A stretch of 64,000 nt of DNA. Source: Sporopachydermia quercuum. Taxonomy: Eukaryota > Ascomycota > Sporopachydermiomycetes > Sporopachydermiales > Sporopachydermiaceae. The notes under the pieces were generated by a model. That model saw only the letters and a list, made by a program, of their open reading frames with translations, was not told where the DNA came from and searched no databases. This document shows positions 42,216 through 52,585 of the stretch, one piece after another. The stretch covers positions 434,001 through 498,000 of the forward strand of contig BCGN01000008.1 of the NCBI GenBank assembly GCA_001599295.1. The letters are read 5' to 3'. Position 1 is the first letter of the stretch. Each line of letters opens with the position of its first letter. Both the position numbers and the translations under genes were made by a program.

Positions 42216-45200
42216 TCATAGATGGTCCTGTGTTGAGTCACAATTCAGGAGAGCTTTCTCCTTTTCAATACGTGTTGCATATCCCGATATAATATTTGCC
42301 CTATAATTCTTTCGAAACTCTTCTATGTTTTGAATAAGTTCACCTTTCTCCCAGTCGTACTTTCCATTAGTTAATTTACTACCAAAATAAGCAGATGAAT
42401 ATTTCTGACNGGCCATGCTAGAGGACAAAGCTTCCTTCAATACTATTTTAACTAATTTCACACTTTTCCCTTGCAATGTGAAATATTTTGTTAGCCTCCA
42501 TAACAGTTTAACCCCATTGATTCTGTGTCTGTCATCACAACATGCTGTTACTATTTCTTCTAGCTTTCTCTGAGAAACATACAGCCCTTTGGATCGTAGA
42601 AACGTTTCCATCTGATTGGTTATTTGACGAGGAGAAACAGAACTCATATCAGCTATTGATTTAACATAAACGCATACCTTTGACCTCGTTCTGCTCATTG
42701 TGCATTCAGAATCTACATTTATTCCATCATGCGCCTCTCCTAACGGTGAAATATATTTTCTGTAGAAGTCTAATACTGTTTTCTTATCAACAAAAGAATA
42801 GTTGTTCTTATCTCCATAGCCAACTCTGAACGCTAAAGATCTTGATGTGATCTCTTGCCAATTCTTTTGGTGTCCTGTATGTATATTACGCGTTTCTTCT
42901 TTGAATGTGCTGATCATAGAATCTAGACTTGCTAATAGCTTCTCCTCGGACATGAAAGCTAATTGTTCTTCCACCCAGAGAAGATATAAATCAATCATAT
43001 TATCAATATAGTCAGATGTTTTGGTAGTCACAAGAATGAACTCCAAACCAACTCTTTGGCGAAGNAACTTCTGCTTCTGAATAACAACATAGGCAAGTTG
43101 CCGTTTATTACGTAGNTCTGTTTGAATGGTTAAATCAATAATATACGAAATGAATTTGGTCAAAAGGACAGCTTTCATATCAGATATAACTCCAGTTTGT
43201 AGATAATAAACAATACCATTAGAAACGTCCTGCTTATTCCAGGCATCTGCCTCAAAAACGAACGATTTACCTGGACTTAGGTTCATACTACCAGGTTCTC
43301 TCCATACAAACTCTTCCTGTGAAGAGTCTACTAAAAGCTTAAGTATGCTGTGAACATCATGACAATCATCATTTGTAACATCACCAGTTAGCAAGCAACA
43401 TATGAACACTTTAGACAAAGCTAAAGCCGTTGAGCTAACAACAGTTGACATCTTAATCCCTTTCAGACATTCNATTCTTTCATCAATACTGCAAATGCCA
43501 TCTTCTAATATATACGTTAAAGCAGCTAGGCCTACAACAGCTACATTGCTAGTCTTGAATTCCTCATACTCTTGAATCAATTCTCCTTTAGCTACATTGA
43601 ATATTCTTCTATACTGCTGAAAGTTCTCAACAGCCTGCTGTTGAAGAGTTTTCATGATTTCAATACTTCTAGCAATCACCACACTAATGTTTTCAACAAA
43701 ACCTGAAAAAGATATTTCAATAGAGCCATTNTCTTTCTTAGAAAGCGCAATATCATAAGTACAGTCAACCATTTCAGCATAATATAAGTCATTCCTTAGT
43801 AGCCATTTGACCATTCTGCAATAAATCTGCATAGCCATTAAATAGTCAATACTTGTTTTCTCTGTAGTTGAGAATGAAATTTCAATAGATATAACAGATT
43901 TGTTACTGCAAGCTTCCGATTCTATAGGTTTACACCATATTTGCATATTATTAGTATTCACAATCAATATAGGCTCAATATAAGATGTAGACACTTTACT
44001 AGAGTCAGCGATTGCTTTAGGAATGAAAGGATTTGGATCAGGAACGTGAAAATGCTCTTGGGTGAGACCTTCAGTAGTACTTCCGACGACAAGGCTGGCA
44101 ACNCTAGACTTCAATCTATCAATATCCAAATCATAGATATCGAAATCAAACAGGAAATAGTGATCTCTTTGGTTTAAGTGGAAATCATAGTTATAACNCT
44201 CTGAATTTAGACATTTATGCATAATATTCAAGCTTTCTGTATCAGCTAAAGCAATAACAGCACAATTAGATAAATCAAGGCAATTGAGTAATTCCACAGA
44301 AAGAAGCTGATCGTCAGGAACATAATCTGAACCGTGTAACAANCATTTGATATCACTATAATGTACAAAGAGCTTTCTTACTAATAATGATGCTTCGTCC
44401 ATTACTGAATTCTTCTTGTCTTGATACATAAAATTGCATAACATTTGTTGATGAAACTCCTTTGCAAGCGTGTAAAACTCCTTTGGAGTTAGAGTTTTAA
44501 GCATACTCAGATAAGACTGAATTGCCTGCAATATCTTTTGGACATGTTTAACACCTTTCCTGGTAATTTTCAGATCAATAGTCATGATATCGGTCCCCTG
44601 GCAAATGTTCAAGGAAAATGCTGCTAAAGCTGTAATCAATTTATGCCAATTGAGGAAAGCAAATATTGATCCTTGTGATTCGTGTCCTAATAGATGTGCC
44701 CATAGTTTAAATAGAAACGAGCATTTGGCTTGCCGTTGTTTAGGATATGAGGGTAAAAAAAATATAACTCTCAAATTTGCGTTAAAAGACTCATTATGAT
44801 TGTCAGAATCACTCGTAGTACTATCAGTATTAACTAGTACTAATTTACCCCAGCCATTCCTTCGGAAAGGTCTCATATAAATCAATGAAGGATCCACATT
44901 TTTATTCAAAATATCACCAAAATTTTGAACTGTCAACCTTTGCAGATTGTTCAATGATAAATTTGAGATCAGTACTAATTTCATTATATTTGAGGAATAG
45001 TACTTTTTATAATAATTTATTACTGCATCAACAACTTTAAGCTTCTTACCTTCGGGTATCTCCACAAGTGTGTTTATATTCCCTGTAGAGAATTTAGACA
45101 CAGGATGTTCACAGTTAGCTAGGTTCCTAATTGCTTGGAAGAGAATTCGGCTCTTATCAGTAACGAATGATTGATGCTCTGAATCAACAGCATATAATTC

Positions 45201-45611
45201 TCTATCTTTGGAGCTTTTATTGAATAAAGGTGATTTGAAAAACTCGGAGAACCTGTCTAGACATGCGCCGAAAACCCCAATGGATACTTCGAAGTAGAAA
45301 TTAGTATATTCACCTAATGTATAAGCATTATATTGACCCGAGTTAGCATTAACATATTCATGAAATGCGCTTTCTTTGGGATATTTACTAGTACCTAGGA
45401 AAAGCATGTGCTCACAGAAATGAGCCAAACCAGGAATATCTTGCGGGTCATTGAATGAGCCAGTGTTAACACATAAAGAAGCAGCAGATATTTTTGAGCT
45501 TGGATCACTGACCAATAATGCTTGTAATCCATTATCAAGTTCAATTAGACGGTATAGTCTTTTATCAGTAATCGGTTGGTGAAATTTGTCTGCCAGAACT
45601 TTGACAATCAT
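42216..45611 (-). CDS. AXL1: Insulysin-family (M16A) metalloprotease, Axl1/Ste23 type
   Basis: 1131 residues. The inverted zinc motif is HFCEH at residues 64-68 within DIPGLAHFCEHMLFLGTSKY. The third ligand Glu is at 145 (AVDSEHQ), the same 77-residue spacing as in insulysin, so the first domain looks catalytic. YNAYTLGEYTNFYFEV and HPVSKFSTGN are also family blocks. Later domains are much more divergent: the usual LRTKEQLGYVV block reads LRNKRQLAYVV. The C-terminus extends beyond Ste23 (1027). In S. cerevisiae Axl1 and Ste23 cut the a-factor precursor and Axl1 marks axial budding. Divergence and length favour Axl1, but the N-terminal domain is as close to Ste23, so the symbol is tentative. 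Around ten Ns interrupt codons. Confidence 0.75.
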   Translation of the reverse strand: MIVKVLADKFHQPITDKRLYRLIELDNGLQALLVSDPSSKISAASLCVNTGSFNDPQDIPGLAHFCEHMLFLGTSKYPKESAFHEYVNANSGQYNAYTLGEYTNFYFEVSIGVFGACLDRFSEFFKSPLFNKSSKDRELYAVDSEHQSFVTDKSRILFQAIRNLANCEHPVSKFSTGNINTLVEIPEGKKLKVVDAVINYYKKYYSSNIMKLVLISNLSLNNLQRLTVQNFGDILNKNVDPSLIYMRPFRRNGWGKLVLVNTDSTTSDSDNHNESFNANLRVIFFLPSYPKQRQAKCSFLFKLWAHLLGHESQGSIFAFLNWHKLITALAAFSLNICQGTDIMTIDLKITRKGVKHVQKILQAIQSYLSMLKTLTPKEFYTLAKEFHQQMLCNFMYQDKKNSVMDEASLLVRKLFVHYSDIKXLLHGSDYVPDDQLLSVELLNCLDLSNCAVIALADTESLNIMHKCLNSEXYNYDFHLNQRDHYFLFDFDIYDLDIDRLKSXVASLVVGSTTEGLTQEHFHVPDPNPFIPKAIADSSKVSTSYIEPILIVNTNNMQIWCKPIESEACSNKSVISIEISFSTTEKTSIDYLMAMQIYCRMVKWLLRNDLYYAEMVDCTYDIALSKKXNGSIEISFSGFVENISVVIARSIEIMKTLQQQAVENFQQYRRIFNVAKGELIQEYEEFKTSNVAVVGLAALTYILEDGICSIDERXECLKGIKMSTVVSSTALALSKVFICCLLTGDVTNDDCHDVHSILKLLVDSSQEEFVWREPGSMNLSPGKSFVFEADAWNKQDVSNGIVYYLQTGVISDMKAVLLTKFISYIIDLTIQTXLRNKRQLAYVVIQKQKXLRQRVGLEFILVTTKTSDYIDNMIDLYLLWVEEQLAFMSEEKLLASLDSMISTFKEETRNIHTGHQKNWQEITSRSLAFRVGYGDKNNYSFVDKKTVLDFYRKYISPLGEAHDGINVDSECTMSRTRSKVCVYVKSIADMSSVSPRQITNQMETFLRSKGLYVSQRKLEEIVTACCDDRHRINGVKLLWRLTKYFTLQGKSVKLVKIVLKEALSSSMAXQKYSSAYFGSKLTNGKYDWEKGELIQNIEEFRKNYRANIISGYATRIEKEKALLNCDSTQDHL

Positions 45612-46181
45612 TTTGAAGGAAGGTTAAGTTCTCTCCTAATATTGTCGAGTTTATGGATCCCCGATAGAAGAAGAATTTGGTTATATTCAATAGAGATTGA
45701 TATAGGGACAGGGTCATTTGACGATGAAGGATTGTATGTAGGCTAAGCTTCAACCAGAACCAGTATCAGATACCACACATTTTATTTATCAGTACAAAAG
45801 CATGGTAGCCTGCTACCAAAAATGACAACAATATCATTAATAACGTAGATATCTTATTATTAGCGTTCAACTAAGATTAATATATGTTAATAAAATAGGG
45901 ACCCATATCGAAATGCATTGAAACGCATCAGTATGCGTATATGCATAATAATGCATAACATTCCTATTTTGGTTAGAACAATGATCATACCAAACAATAG
46001 AGAAGTGTCAAATAAAGAATACGAAACAGGTAGTTGATTTGTAGAACATCCATTTGAATTATTTCAACTGAAGGTTAGTCAGCCGATAAGATTAACTGAT
46101 TGTTTGATCGAGAATATCCTTGTTATTTCTGGTACCGAAGTATATCTGACTTCTCGTGCTGGGAAGGTTATCGTAGCATCA
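45612..46181. other. Intergenic protease to CTK3
   Basis: 570 bp holding the protease promoter and CTK3 3' flank; no distinct element. Confidence 0.45.
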
Positions 46182-47342
46182 TCACACTCTAGTTCCACAT
46201 TTCCAACTTAATTCCTTTAATTTATTCAGTTTGGACAGATGCGAATCTCTTTCTGTTAATGGCGTATATTTTCTCCATACAGATTGAAATTCATTTTTCA
46301 GATTTTGGCTAGCTGCTCCGCTTTTATCAACTTGCCATTGCAGCTCTTTTAACTGCTTATGTCTTTCTCTATCTTGGTTCATTCTATCTAGTATATGCTC
46401 TTTCTTTAAACTGCTTTTAGTGTAAAATCCATGATAACAAGCAAAAACAAAATTGGAAATGTTTGCATCTTTGGTTGGTAAACATCTTCTTTTGTATAGT
46501 TTTTCCTCTTCATNTTTACCATTGGTATTCTCAGTCATATTCCCGACATCAACCGATTCACTGTTATTCTTCTCATCTTTAGGAGAACATAAAGTACCTT
46601 CAATTGAATTATCAGGGAAATCAATCAAATCTGTTAAAGCTTTATACTCTGACCGAAGCCAATTCTCCAAATTGACCATAATTGCTTTATGCAACAAAAC
46701 ATTCCAAGCATGCCGTAGACCTTTCAAGGAAGTAATTTTTGGCTCATCCAGTAAGCCTTTTAGACACTCCGTTGTAATTGTAGACAGTATATCATCTTGA
46801 TCCCACTGCAATAAACTCACACATTCATCAGGAGCCGTTATTATATCTTCTTTAGTGATATTCATAACCTCTCTTAATCTAGGTCTATTTAGAATCATCC
46901 GAGGCCATACTTGAGCGAATTGATTCTTATATTCATCCACATTTTCATCATTTATCGACAATGATATATTTATCAATGTATTATAAACCGGTTGAAAATT
47001 CAATATGCCATCTTTACCTATACCAATTGCATTATTCACCAGCTGCGGTAGATCATCAAACAGATTTTCGACGAATGGCACTGCTCCCGAATTGTCCCAC
47101 CATAGTTCCAAATTTGGGTATTTGAATCTCAATTGTACAACTAAAACCTCCAAAAAACAGAAACATTCCAGTCTTGCATTAAGATTTCCATTTCTAACTC
47201 TTTCCAGAATAACAGAATGAAGATATTCTTGAAATTCTGCATGCTTCACTGCAAACTCAGCAACTCGCTGATACAGTTGATATGACCCATTGAATCTCTC
47301 TATTGCTTCCAGAAACTGTAGCCTTACTTCAAAAGCATCCAT
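46182..47342 (-). CDS. CTK3: Ctk3: gamma subunit of CTD kinase I
   Basis: 386 residues. The N-terminus MDAFEVRLQFLEAIERFNGS matches Ctk3, and the following helical part (to about 150) corresponds to its CID-like domain. The C-terminal block ILDRMNQDRERHKQLKELQW followed by EFQSVWRKYTPLTERDSHLS matches the conserved end of the family. CTDK-I (Ctk1-Ctk2-Ctk3) phosphorylates Ser2 of the RNA polymerase II tail and links to elongation and 3'-end processing. It is longer than S. cerevisiae Ctk3 (296), with an acidic linker at about 245-285. One N lies in that linker. Assignment rests on the two ends; the middle is weakly conserved. Confidence 0.85.
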   Translation of the reverse strand: MDAFEVRLQFLEAIERFNGSYQLYQRVAEFAVKHAEFQEYLHSVILERVRNGNLNARLECFCFLEVLVVQLRFKYPNLELWWDNSGAVPFVENLFDDLPQLVNNAIGIGKDGILNFQPVYNTLINISLSINDENVDEYKNQFAQVWPRMILNRPRLREVMNITKEDIITAPDECVSLLQWDQDDILSTITTECLKGLLDEPKITSLKGLRHAWNVLLHKAIMVNLENWLRSEYKALTDLIDFPDNSIEGTLCSPKDEKNNSESVDVGNMTENTNGKXEEEKLYKRRCLPTKDANISNFVFACYHGFYTKSSLKKEHILDRMNQDRERHKQLKELQWQVDKSGAASQNLKNEFQSVWRKYTPLTERDSHLSKLNKLKELSWKCGTRV

Positions 47343-48032
47343 ATTTATTCTTACACTACTAAGATAGTAGTTATCTCAAAGTCACTCAATTATAACACTA
47401 TCTCACAGATATTTCACAATGTCGATTCATGAATTGTTATATTTTCAAGTAACTCTTTCCTGTAATAGCAGATATCCACCAAATGATTCAACTAATCTCG
47501 CTTCTGCTCTACACCTTACATACAACAACAGCCTAAAGAAACTAATAAAGGCTCTGATTTCGTTCGAATCTCTATAGATTGACCAATCTTCTCCTTTGTT
47601 CCTGATCGATTCTACATCAATAGCTTAGTATATCTAAAACAGCCAGAATAGATTCAAGACCATATAATATTAACATCACATCTCTTTTCATACAATATTT
47701 CACCTGATCAAATACCTTCCCTCATATCTCGTTATACGACATCAATCAACTTTGCTCTGGTTTGACAGAGGTAGGTAGGTATGAGAAATACTTGCTGGGG
47801 TAAACCTCAGAATGAAAATTCTATGGCATGAAATTTTTTTCTAAGGTTTGTAACGAATTGGATATTTCTGATATAAGCAGAATGACACGATATATTTAGT
47901 AGCAGCATAGTAAGTAGTTATTAAGTAGCTATAAATTGATTGTTCAGAAACAGTGGTGAGATTTATCTATTTAATCTTGTAGTTGATCAAAAGCAATACT
48001 TTTGTAGCTAGTTTTGAAAGAAATCAGTGAAG
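47343..48032. other. Divergent promoter region CTK3/TIF11
   Basis: 690 bp between two start codons. A GTTCGAATC string near 47562 resembles a tRNA B-box but has no stem or A-box. No other feature seen. Confidence 0.45.
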
Positions 48033-48919
48033 ATGCCTAAGAATAAGGGAAAAGTAAGTGTTAATGAGTTTGATTGAAATAGGCAGTAGGAACCATAGGT
48101 AGTTAGATGCATCAAGACTTCAAGATGGCAATCACGATTCAATCGTTTACAGTCGCTAAAATTGAAGAATAGTCTATAGTTTGTTACTGTTTCATTATTG
48201 TTCAATTTACTAACTATTTATAGGGAGGAAAAGTAAGTGTTTACTGAAGATTATACGATAGGTAGTTGATACCACACTCTACAAGGAGAATGGAATAACA
48301 CAACATAGTAGGAGGCTGTAAGCCAAAATCAGGGGTCTTATTATTAACGAAAATCTACAGAATAGAAGAAGAGGAAAGAATGAGAACGAAAACCAAAAGC
48401 GTGAATTGGTTCTCAAGGAGGAAGGACAAGGTATGTATTTGAAGTGATAGAGGCAAATAAATGTTGATAAGCAGATCACACGATTGGATTTGCATTGGTA
48501 AAATAGTAAATTTATAGAAAACTTGATGAGAGTTCTATTAACATCAACAAATAGAATATGCTCAAGTTGTGAAAATGTTGGGTAACGGTAGAGTTGAAGC
48601 CTCATGTTTCGATGGTATCAAGAGAATGGCTCATATTCGAGGTAAATTAAGAAAGAAGGTTTGGATTGGACAAGGCGACATTGTTTTAGTCTCCTTAAGA
48701 GATTTCCAAGATGACCAATGTGATGTTATTCAAAAATACAACTCTGATGAAGCTAGAGCTTTGAANGCCCAAGGTGAATTACCTGAATCAGCTAAAATCA
48801 ATGAAACTGATACTTTCGGTCACGAAGATGATGAGGAAGTTAACTTCGAATTCGGAAATGTTGAAGGTGATGATGATGAAGATGACGAAGGAGAACCATT
48901 AGATATTGATGATATCTAA
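48033..48919 (+). CDS. TIF11: Translation initiation factor eIF1A, four exons including a 9-nt exon
   Basis: Exons 48033-48053 (MPKNKGK), 48224-48232 (GGK, nine bases), 48361-48430 ([20 protein letters not shown]...) and 48555-48919 join in frame to a 154-residue eIF1A, one residue from the S. cerevisiae length. Donors are GTAAGT, GTAAGT and GTATGT. Branch-like TACTAAC or TATTAAC lies 9-12 nt before each acceptor. The OB fold reads [40 protein letters not shown] and [18 protein letters not shown], and the acidic tail ends EPLDIDDI. eIF1A promotes scanning and start-codon choice on the 40S subunit; its basic N-terminal tail, spread here over three exons, acts in AUG recognition. One N near 48766 affects one codon. 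Confidence 0.95.
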
Positions 48920-49314
48920 GCATTAGGTTCCGGTTAGTTAGAGATGTATGATAGAAGTAATATTCACGCAGGTAGTTTAGATGGCATAAATGGCATATAT
49001 GCTTTCCTTTGGTTTACAGTGTGTGGCCGTTTAATTGATTTTNATGCTATTTATACGTTTCTTTTTTATCTTTATTGAATATCGGCTGGCATTTGTATCC
49101 TATTAGGAAACAACACAAAGGAATACATTATGATACTCTGTTATAGTCATATGTTTTAAAACAATACATGGTCAAAATTGTAGTTGGAATTGAACTAAAT
49201 ACTTATGCTTAGTTTATGTATATCCTGTGGATTATATATATGTATGTGTAATAATGGTGATAGAGCTTCCAGAGTCTTAAACAATACCAATAGTTAAATT
49301 CCTTCTTTTTTGGT
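48920..49314. other. Intergenic between convergent TIF11 and NIPA-like gene
   Basis: 395 bp, AT-rich, no feature recognised. Confidence 0.45.
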
Positions 49315-50454
49315 TTAATTGCGGAAAAAGTTTCTTCGTTCCTCATTGGCCCCATCATCACTGAGTTCAGAATCATCTTCATCTAATGTATTCATACTAA
49401 CATTGTCTCTGTTGCTAAAAGTTCCTGTTTCATACAAAGACGCATCGTGATATGATTGGCTTGGTCTACGTAATTGCATACTTCTTCTGAGTTGCATACC
49501 TCCAGTAGCATTATCAAGAGGCATTGCTACAAGATCCTTTTGGGAGGTAAGGAAACCTTCAGGATCCTTTCTTGCAATGTTCAGTAAATAGACGCCAGAG
49601 AAAATAATAAGAAAACCACAAATTAAGGAGATAATATCAACAGCTGAAGTAGTGTTGAATCCTCTGAAAAGAATAAAAGAAGCACANAATGTTGCTGTTG
49701 TGAAGGTGACATAGTATAAAGGATTAACAATTGAGGTATCGAATGCATCTAATGCTTTGTTGAAATAGTTCATTTGAGTCATAATACATAGAACAACCAC
49801 AATAATGAACAGATAAGTAGATAAATGAGTGAATTGATTGTTCCCGCTGAGTGTCAATTTCAAAGCAATTCCAAATGCCTTGATAGCCATAACAGAGACC
49901 GATCCAACTGTAGAACAGATTGAGATATATACCATTGGATTTTTTCTACCATAAACTGGTGCAATGCGATAAATCATGGCAAATGCAAAAATGGCAACAG
50001 CAGTAACGTACAGTAAGAAACCTGGTTTAGTTGCGTATGATAAAATTTCATCAACTGTTTCAATCTCCTTATCTGGTGGTGCATGAAGGACAATCAGAAC
50101 GGACCCTAACAAACAAATAGCACAGCCCATTCTTCCCAATGTTCCTAATTCTTCTTTCAATATGATAGCTGCCAAAACAGCTCCAATGATAACACTTAAC
50201 GCTCCTAATGGTGTTACTAAGATTGCTGGAGCAAATGTATATGCAGCAAAATTAGCAACTTCTCCCACAACCATTGTAATCATTCCTGCCCACCAAATAG
50301 GGTTCTTCAAATATTCATAACCATTACCTTCAAATCCTTGCCTATTCGAAGCATCCATTAAACCTTTTTTCGTTATTATAAATGATGTACCAATAGCTAA
50401 AGACGAACTCATTGCAAGAGCAAGTCCAATGTACTTTTCTTCTAGCATACCCAT
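49315..50454 (-). CDS. NIPA-type membrane transporter (Mg2+ transporter family)
   Basis: 379 residues with about nine hydrophobic segments. The start KYIGLALAMSSSLAIGTSFI followed by ITKKGLMDAS, then NPIWWAGMITMVVGEVANFA, AYTFAPAILVTPLGALSVII and GAVLAAIILKEELG, are near-textbook NIPA signatures, at the usual length for the first 310 residues. A hydrophilic C-terminal tail (about 70 residues) with repeated LRR-S/P and acidic Ser runs is likely cytosolic. NIPA proteins in animals carry Mg2+ and other divalent cations at the plasma membrane and endosomes; the substrate of fungal members is not settled. The gene is convergent with TIF11. Confidence 0.9.
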   Translation of the reverse strand: MGMLEEKYIGLALAMSSSLAIGTSFIITKKGLMDASNRQGFEGNGYEYLKNPIWWAGMITMVVGEVANFAAYTFAPAILVTPLGALSVIIGAVLAAIILKEELGTLGRMGCAICLLGSVLIVLHAPPDKEIETVDEILSYATKPGFLLYVTAVAIFAFAMIYRIAPVYGRKNPMVYISICSTVGSVSVMAIKAFGIALKLTLSGNNQFTHLSTYLFIIVVVLCIMTQMNYFNKALDAFDTSIVNPLYYVTFTTATXCASFILFRGFNTTSAVDIISLICGFLIIFSGVYLLNIARKDPEGFLTSQKDLVAMPLDNATGGMQLRRSMQLRRPSQSYHDASLYETGTFSNRDNVSMNTLDEDDSELSDDGANEERRNFFRN

Positions 50455-51445
50455 GGTGAATCAACTGCAATTTTAAGCAAAATTTTCTATATTCTTTCTA
50501 GGTCTATTCTTAATGCAACAAATGATTTTCCAAAACCCAACTGCTTCTCTTTCAAAGAGTTCTAGATTTTGTGTTTACTTTTCTTACTGCTATGATATCA
50601 ATTCTTGATTGTGGCATTAACAAAGACTTCTAATAATTGACTCGTAGTAGATCAAATGCTCTGGCAAGGCTGAACACTTTTGTCAGCTAGTCTGATATGT
50701 TTTGAATCTATTATGCAATCAGTACTTCATCACTTGTACAGTAGTCGGTATTTTCTTCTCTGCAGGTTATTTGTTCGATTTTTCCATAAAACTCAACAAC
50801 TAACGTGCATTAGCCTTCTAGCGTTACTTGAACTAGTATTTGCTGTAACAGCTCTTTCTTGGTAATGGACGTGTTCTCACCAGAGAGAGAGACGTGATGT
50901 CTGTGTATAGTTCAAATGAGATGCTGAAAAGAACACTTACTTTCACCAGGAATTATAATCATTGNACCAATAATCATACATTAGAAAGTCTAACAATCCT
51001 CCGTCAGCCAATGTCAAGAAAAAAAGACCCTTTTAGATAATAGTCAATTAGAAAGATATAGTAACCCCCAATTAAATATCTATTTAGCTTTAGGTCTAGT
51101 GATCGAGAGCATAACTCTTTCACATCAAAGCATCTGATAGTATTAGCTTGTTACGTAATCCTTCAGCTAGGTTGAGTATTCCTTTTTAATATCACGTAAT
51201 CATGAAATAATACGCTTCTACCCCCACGAATTTAATTTAAAAGTGATCTTCCCCACACTTTCTCAAGTGAATTTCCTACTAGAAAAAATATATAAATAAT
51301 GTGAGGATCGTTGATAACAGAACCACCAACTTGAGCGTATTGATCTGGGGAAGAAATTAGCATTTCCTCCCGCAAATGTTCTATTAAATTGCAACTACAG
51401 ATTGCACACTACTCATGCAGCATACAACTCTTAACACATATCAGG
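50455..51445. other. Divergent region NIPA-like/sorbitol dehydrogenase-like
   Basis: About 1 kb, promoters of both genes. A 61-codon frame at 50680 has no support. No repeats or RNA genes seen. Confidence 0.45.
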
Positions 51446-52585
51446 ATGTCTACTACATTCGTTAAATCATCGAAACTAACATCCATCCACGAAATTGAGG
51501 TGGAANATGTAGAATTATCAGCACCAGGTCCTACAGAACTACAAGTTAGGGTTCATGCAACTACTTTGTGTGGCTCAGACTTACATTATTTCAATCATTT
51601 TGCTAACGGTGATTTCAAAGTAAGAGAACCCTTGACTTTGGGACATGAATCTTCAGGTGAGGTGATAGGAATTGGATCTGAAGTAACTGGATATGAGATT
51701 GGGGACAGAGTTGCCCTAGAAGTTGGCATTCCTTGCAAATCATGCTCAAATTGCTTACAAGGAAAATATAATCTTTGTACTTCCCTCAAATTTAGATCCT
51801 CAGCTAAGATTTTCCCACATTACCAGGGAACTCTTCAGTATGTTTTAAACCATGAAGCTCAATGGTGTTTCAAATTACCAAAGAATGTAACATATCTCCA
51901 AGGTGCTTTAGTTGAGCCTCTTGCGGTTGCCATTCATGCGAGTGATCGGTCTGGTGTTCAAACAGGAGATTCCGTTTTGATTTTAGGAGCAGGAGCTGTT
52001 GGGTTGTTTTGTGGTGCAATGGCTAAAGTATGTGGAGCAGGTAATGTCATAATAGCTGATATCGTAGAAGCCAGGGTAAAATTTGCCATTGAAAATGGGT
52101 TTTCTGATCAAGGTTATACGATTAAATTGCCTGCAGCTGAAGTCGTTAAAGAAAAGGACTCATGGATGACTGAAGCTAAACAGAATGCTGATTCAGCTAT
52201 TGCTCTAAACAACAACTCTCAATTTGACCTTTGTTACGAATGTACAGGTTTCCCATCTTCTGTTCAGACGTGTATTTACTCTACTAGGCCTTCTGGATCT
52301 GTTATGTTGGTTGGTATGGGTATCCCAGTTGCTACTTTGCATTTGGCAGCTGCGGCCTTGCGAGAAGTTGATATTAAAGGTGTTTTTAGATATGCAAATT
52401 GCTATGAAAGGGCTATCAAAATGATTTCTGCTGGGGTCTTGAAAAGGGCGTTGAATGGTGGTGATATTGAAAAAGTAGTAACTCATAAAATCCAAGGAAT
52501 TGAAAACACATTAGAAGGTTTTGAAATCGCTAGTGGTCGAAGGAAGGTTGATAATTTGGTCGTTAAGGTTGCTATAGAGTTTTAG
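51446..52585 (+). CDS. Zinc-dependent sorbitol/xylitol-type polyol dehydrogenase
   Basis: 379 residues. The start MSTTFVKSSKLT is chosen over an upstream in-frame ATG at 51389, whose extra 19 residues match nothing in the family. Catalytic zinc ligands lie in TLCGSDLHYF (Cys) and LGHESSGEV (His and Glu). The structural zinc site has four Cys in PCKSCSNCLQGKYNLC. NAD(H) binds at ILGAGAVGLFCGAMAK with acidic Asp in IIADIVEAR, which favours NAD+ over NADP+. The family oxidises polyols such as sorbitol, xylitol or L-arabinitol to ketoses; the exact substrate is not evident. One N near the N-terminus. No sugar-pathway neighbour supports a more specific call. Confidence 0.88.
   Translation: MSTTFVKSSKLTSIHEIEVEXVELSAPGPTELQVRVHATTLCGSDLHYFNHFANGDFKVREPLTLGHESSGEVIGIGSEVTGYEIGDRVALEVGIPCKSCSNCLQGKYNLCTSLKFRSSAKIFPHYQGTLQYVLNHEAQWCFKLPKNVTYLQGALVEPLAVAIHASDRSGVQTGDSVLILGAGAVGLFCGAMAKVCGAGNVIIADIVEARVKFAIENGFSDQGYTIKLPAAEVVKEKDSWMTEAKQNADSAIALNNNSQFDLCYECTGFPSSVQTCIYSTRPSGSVMLVGMGIPVATLHLAAAALREVDIKGVFRYANCYERAIKMISAGVLKRALNGGDIEKVVTHKIQGIENTLEGFEIASGRRKVDNLVVKVAIEF

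Noticed and set aside
47555-47575. tRNA B-box-like GTTCGAATC
   Set aside because: No pairing T-stem, no A-box at the right distance and no acceptor stem.
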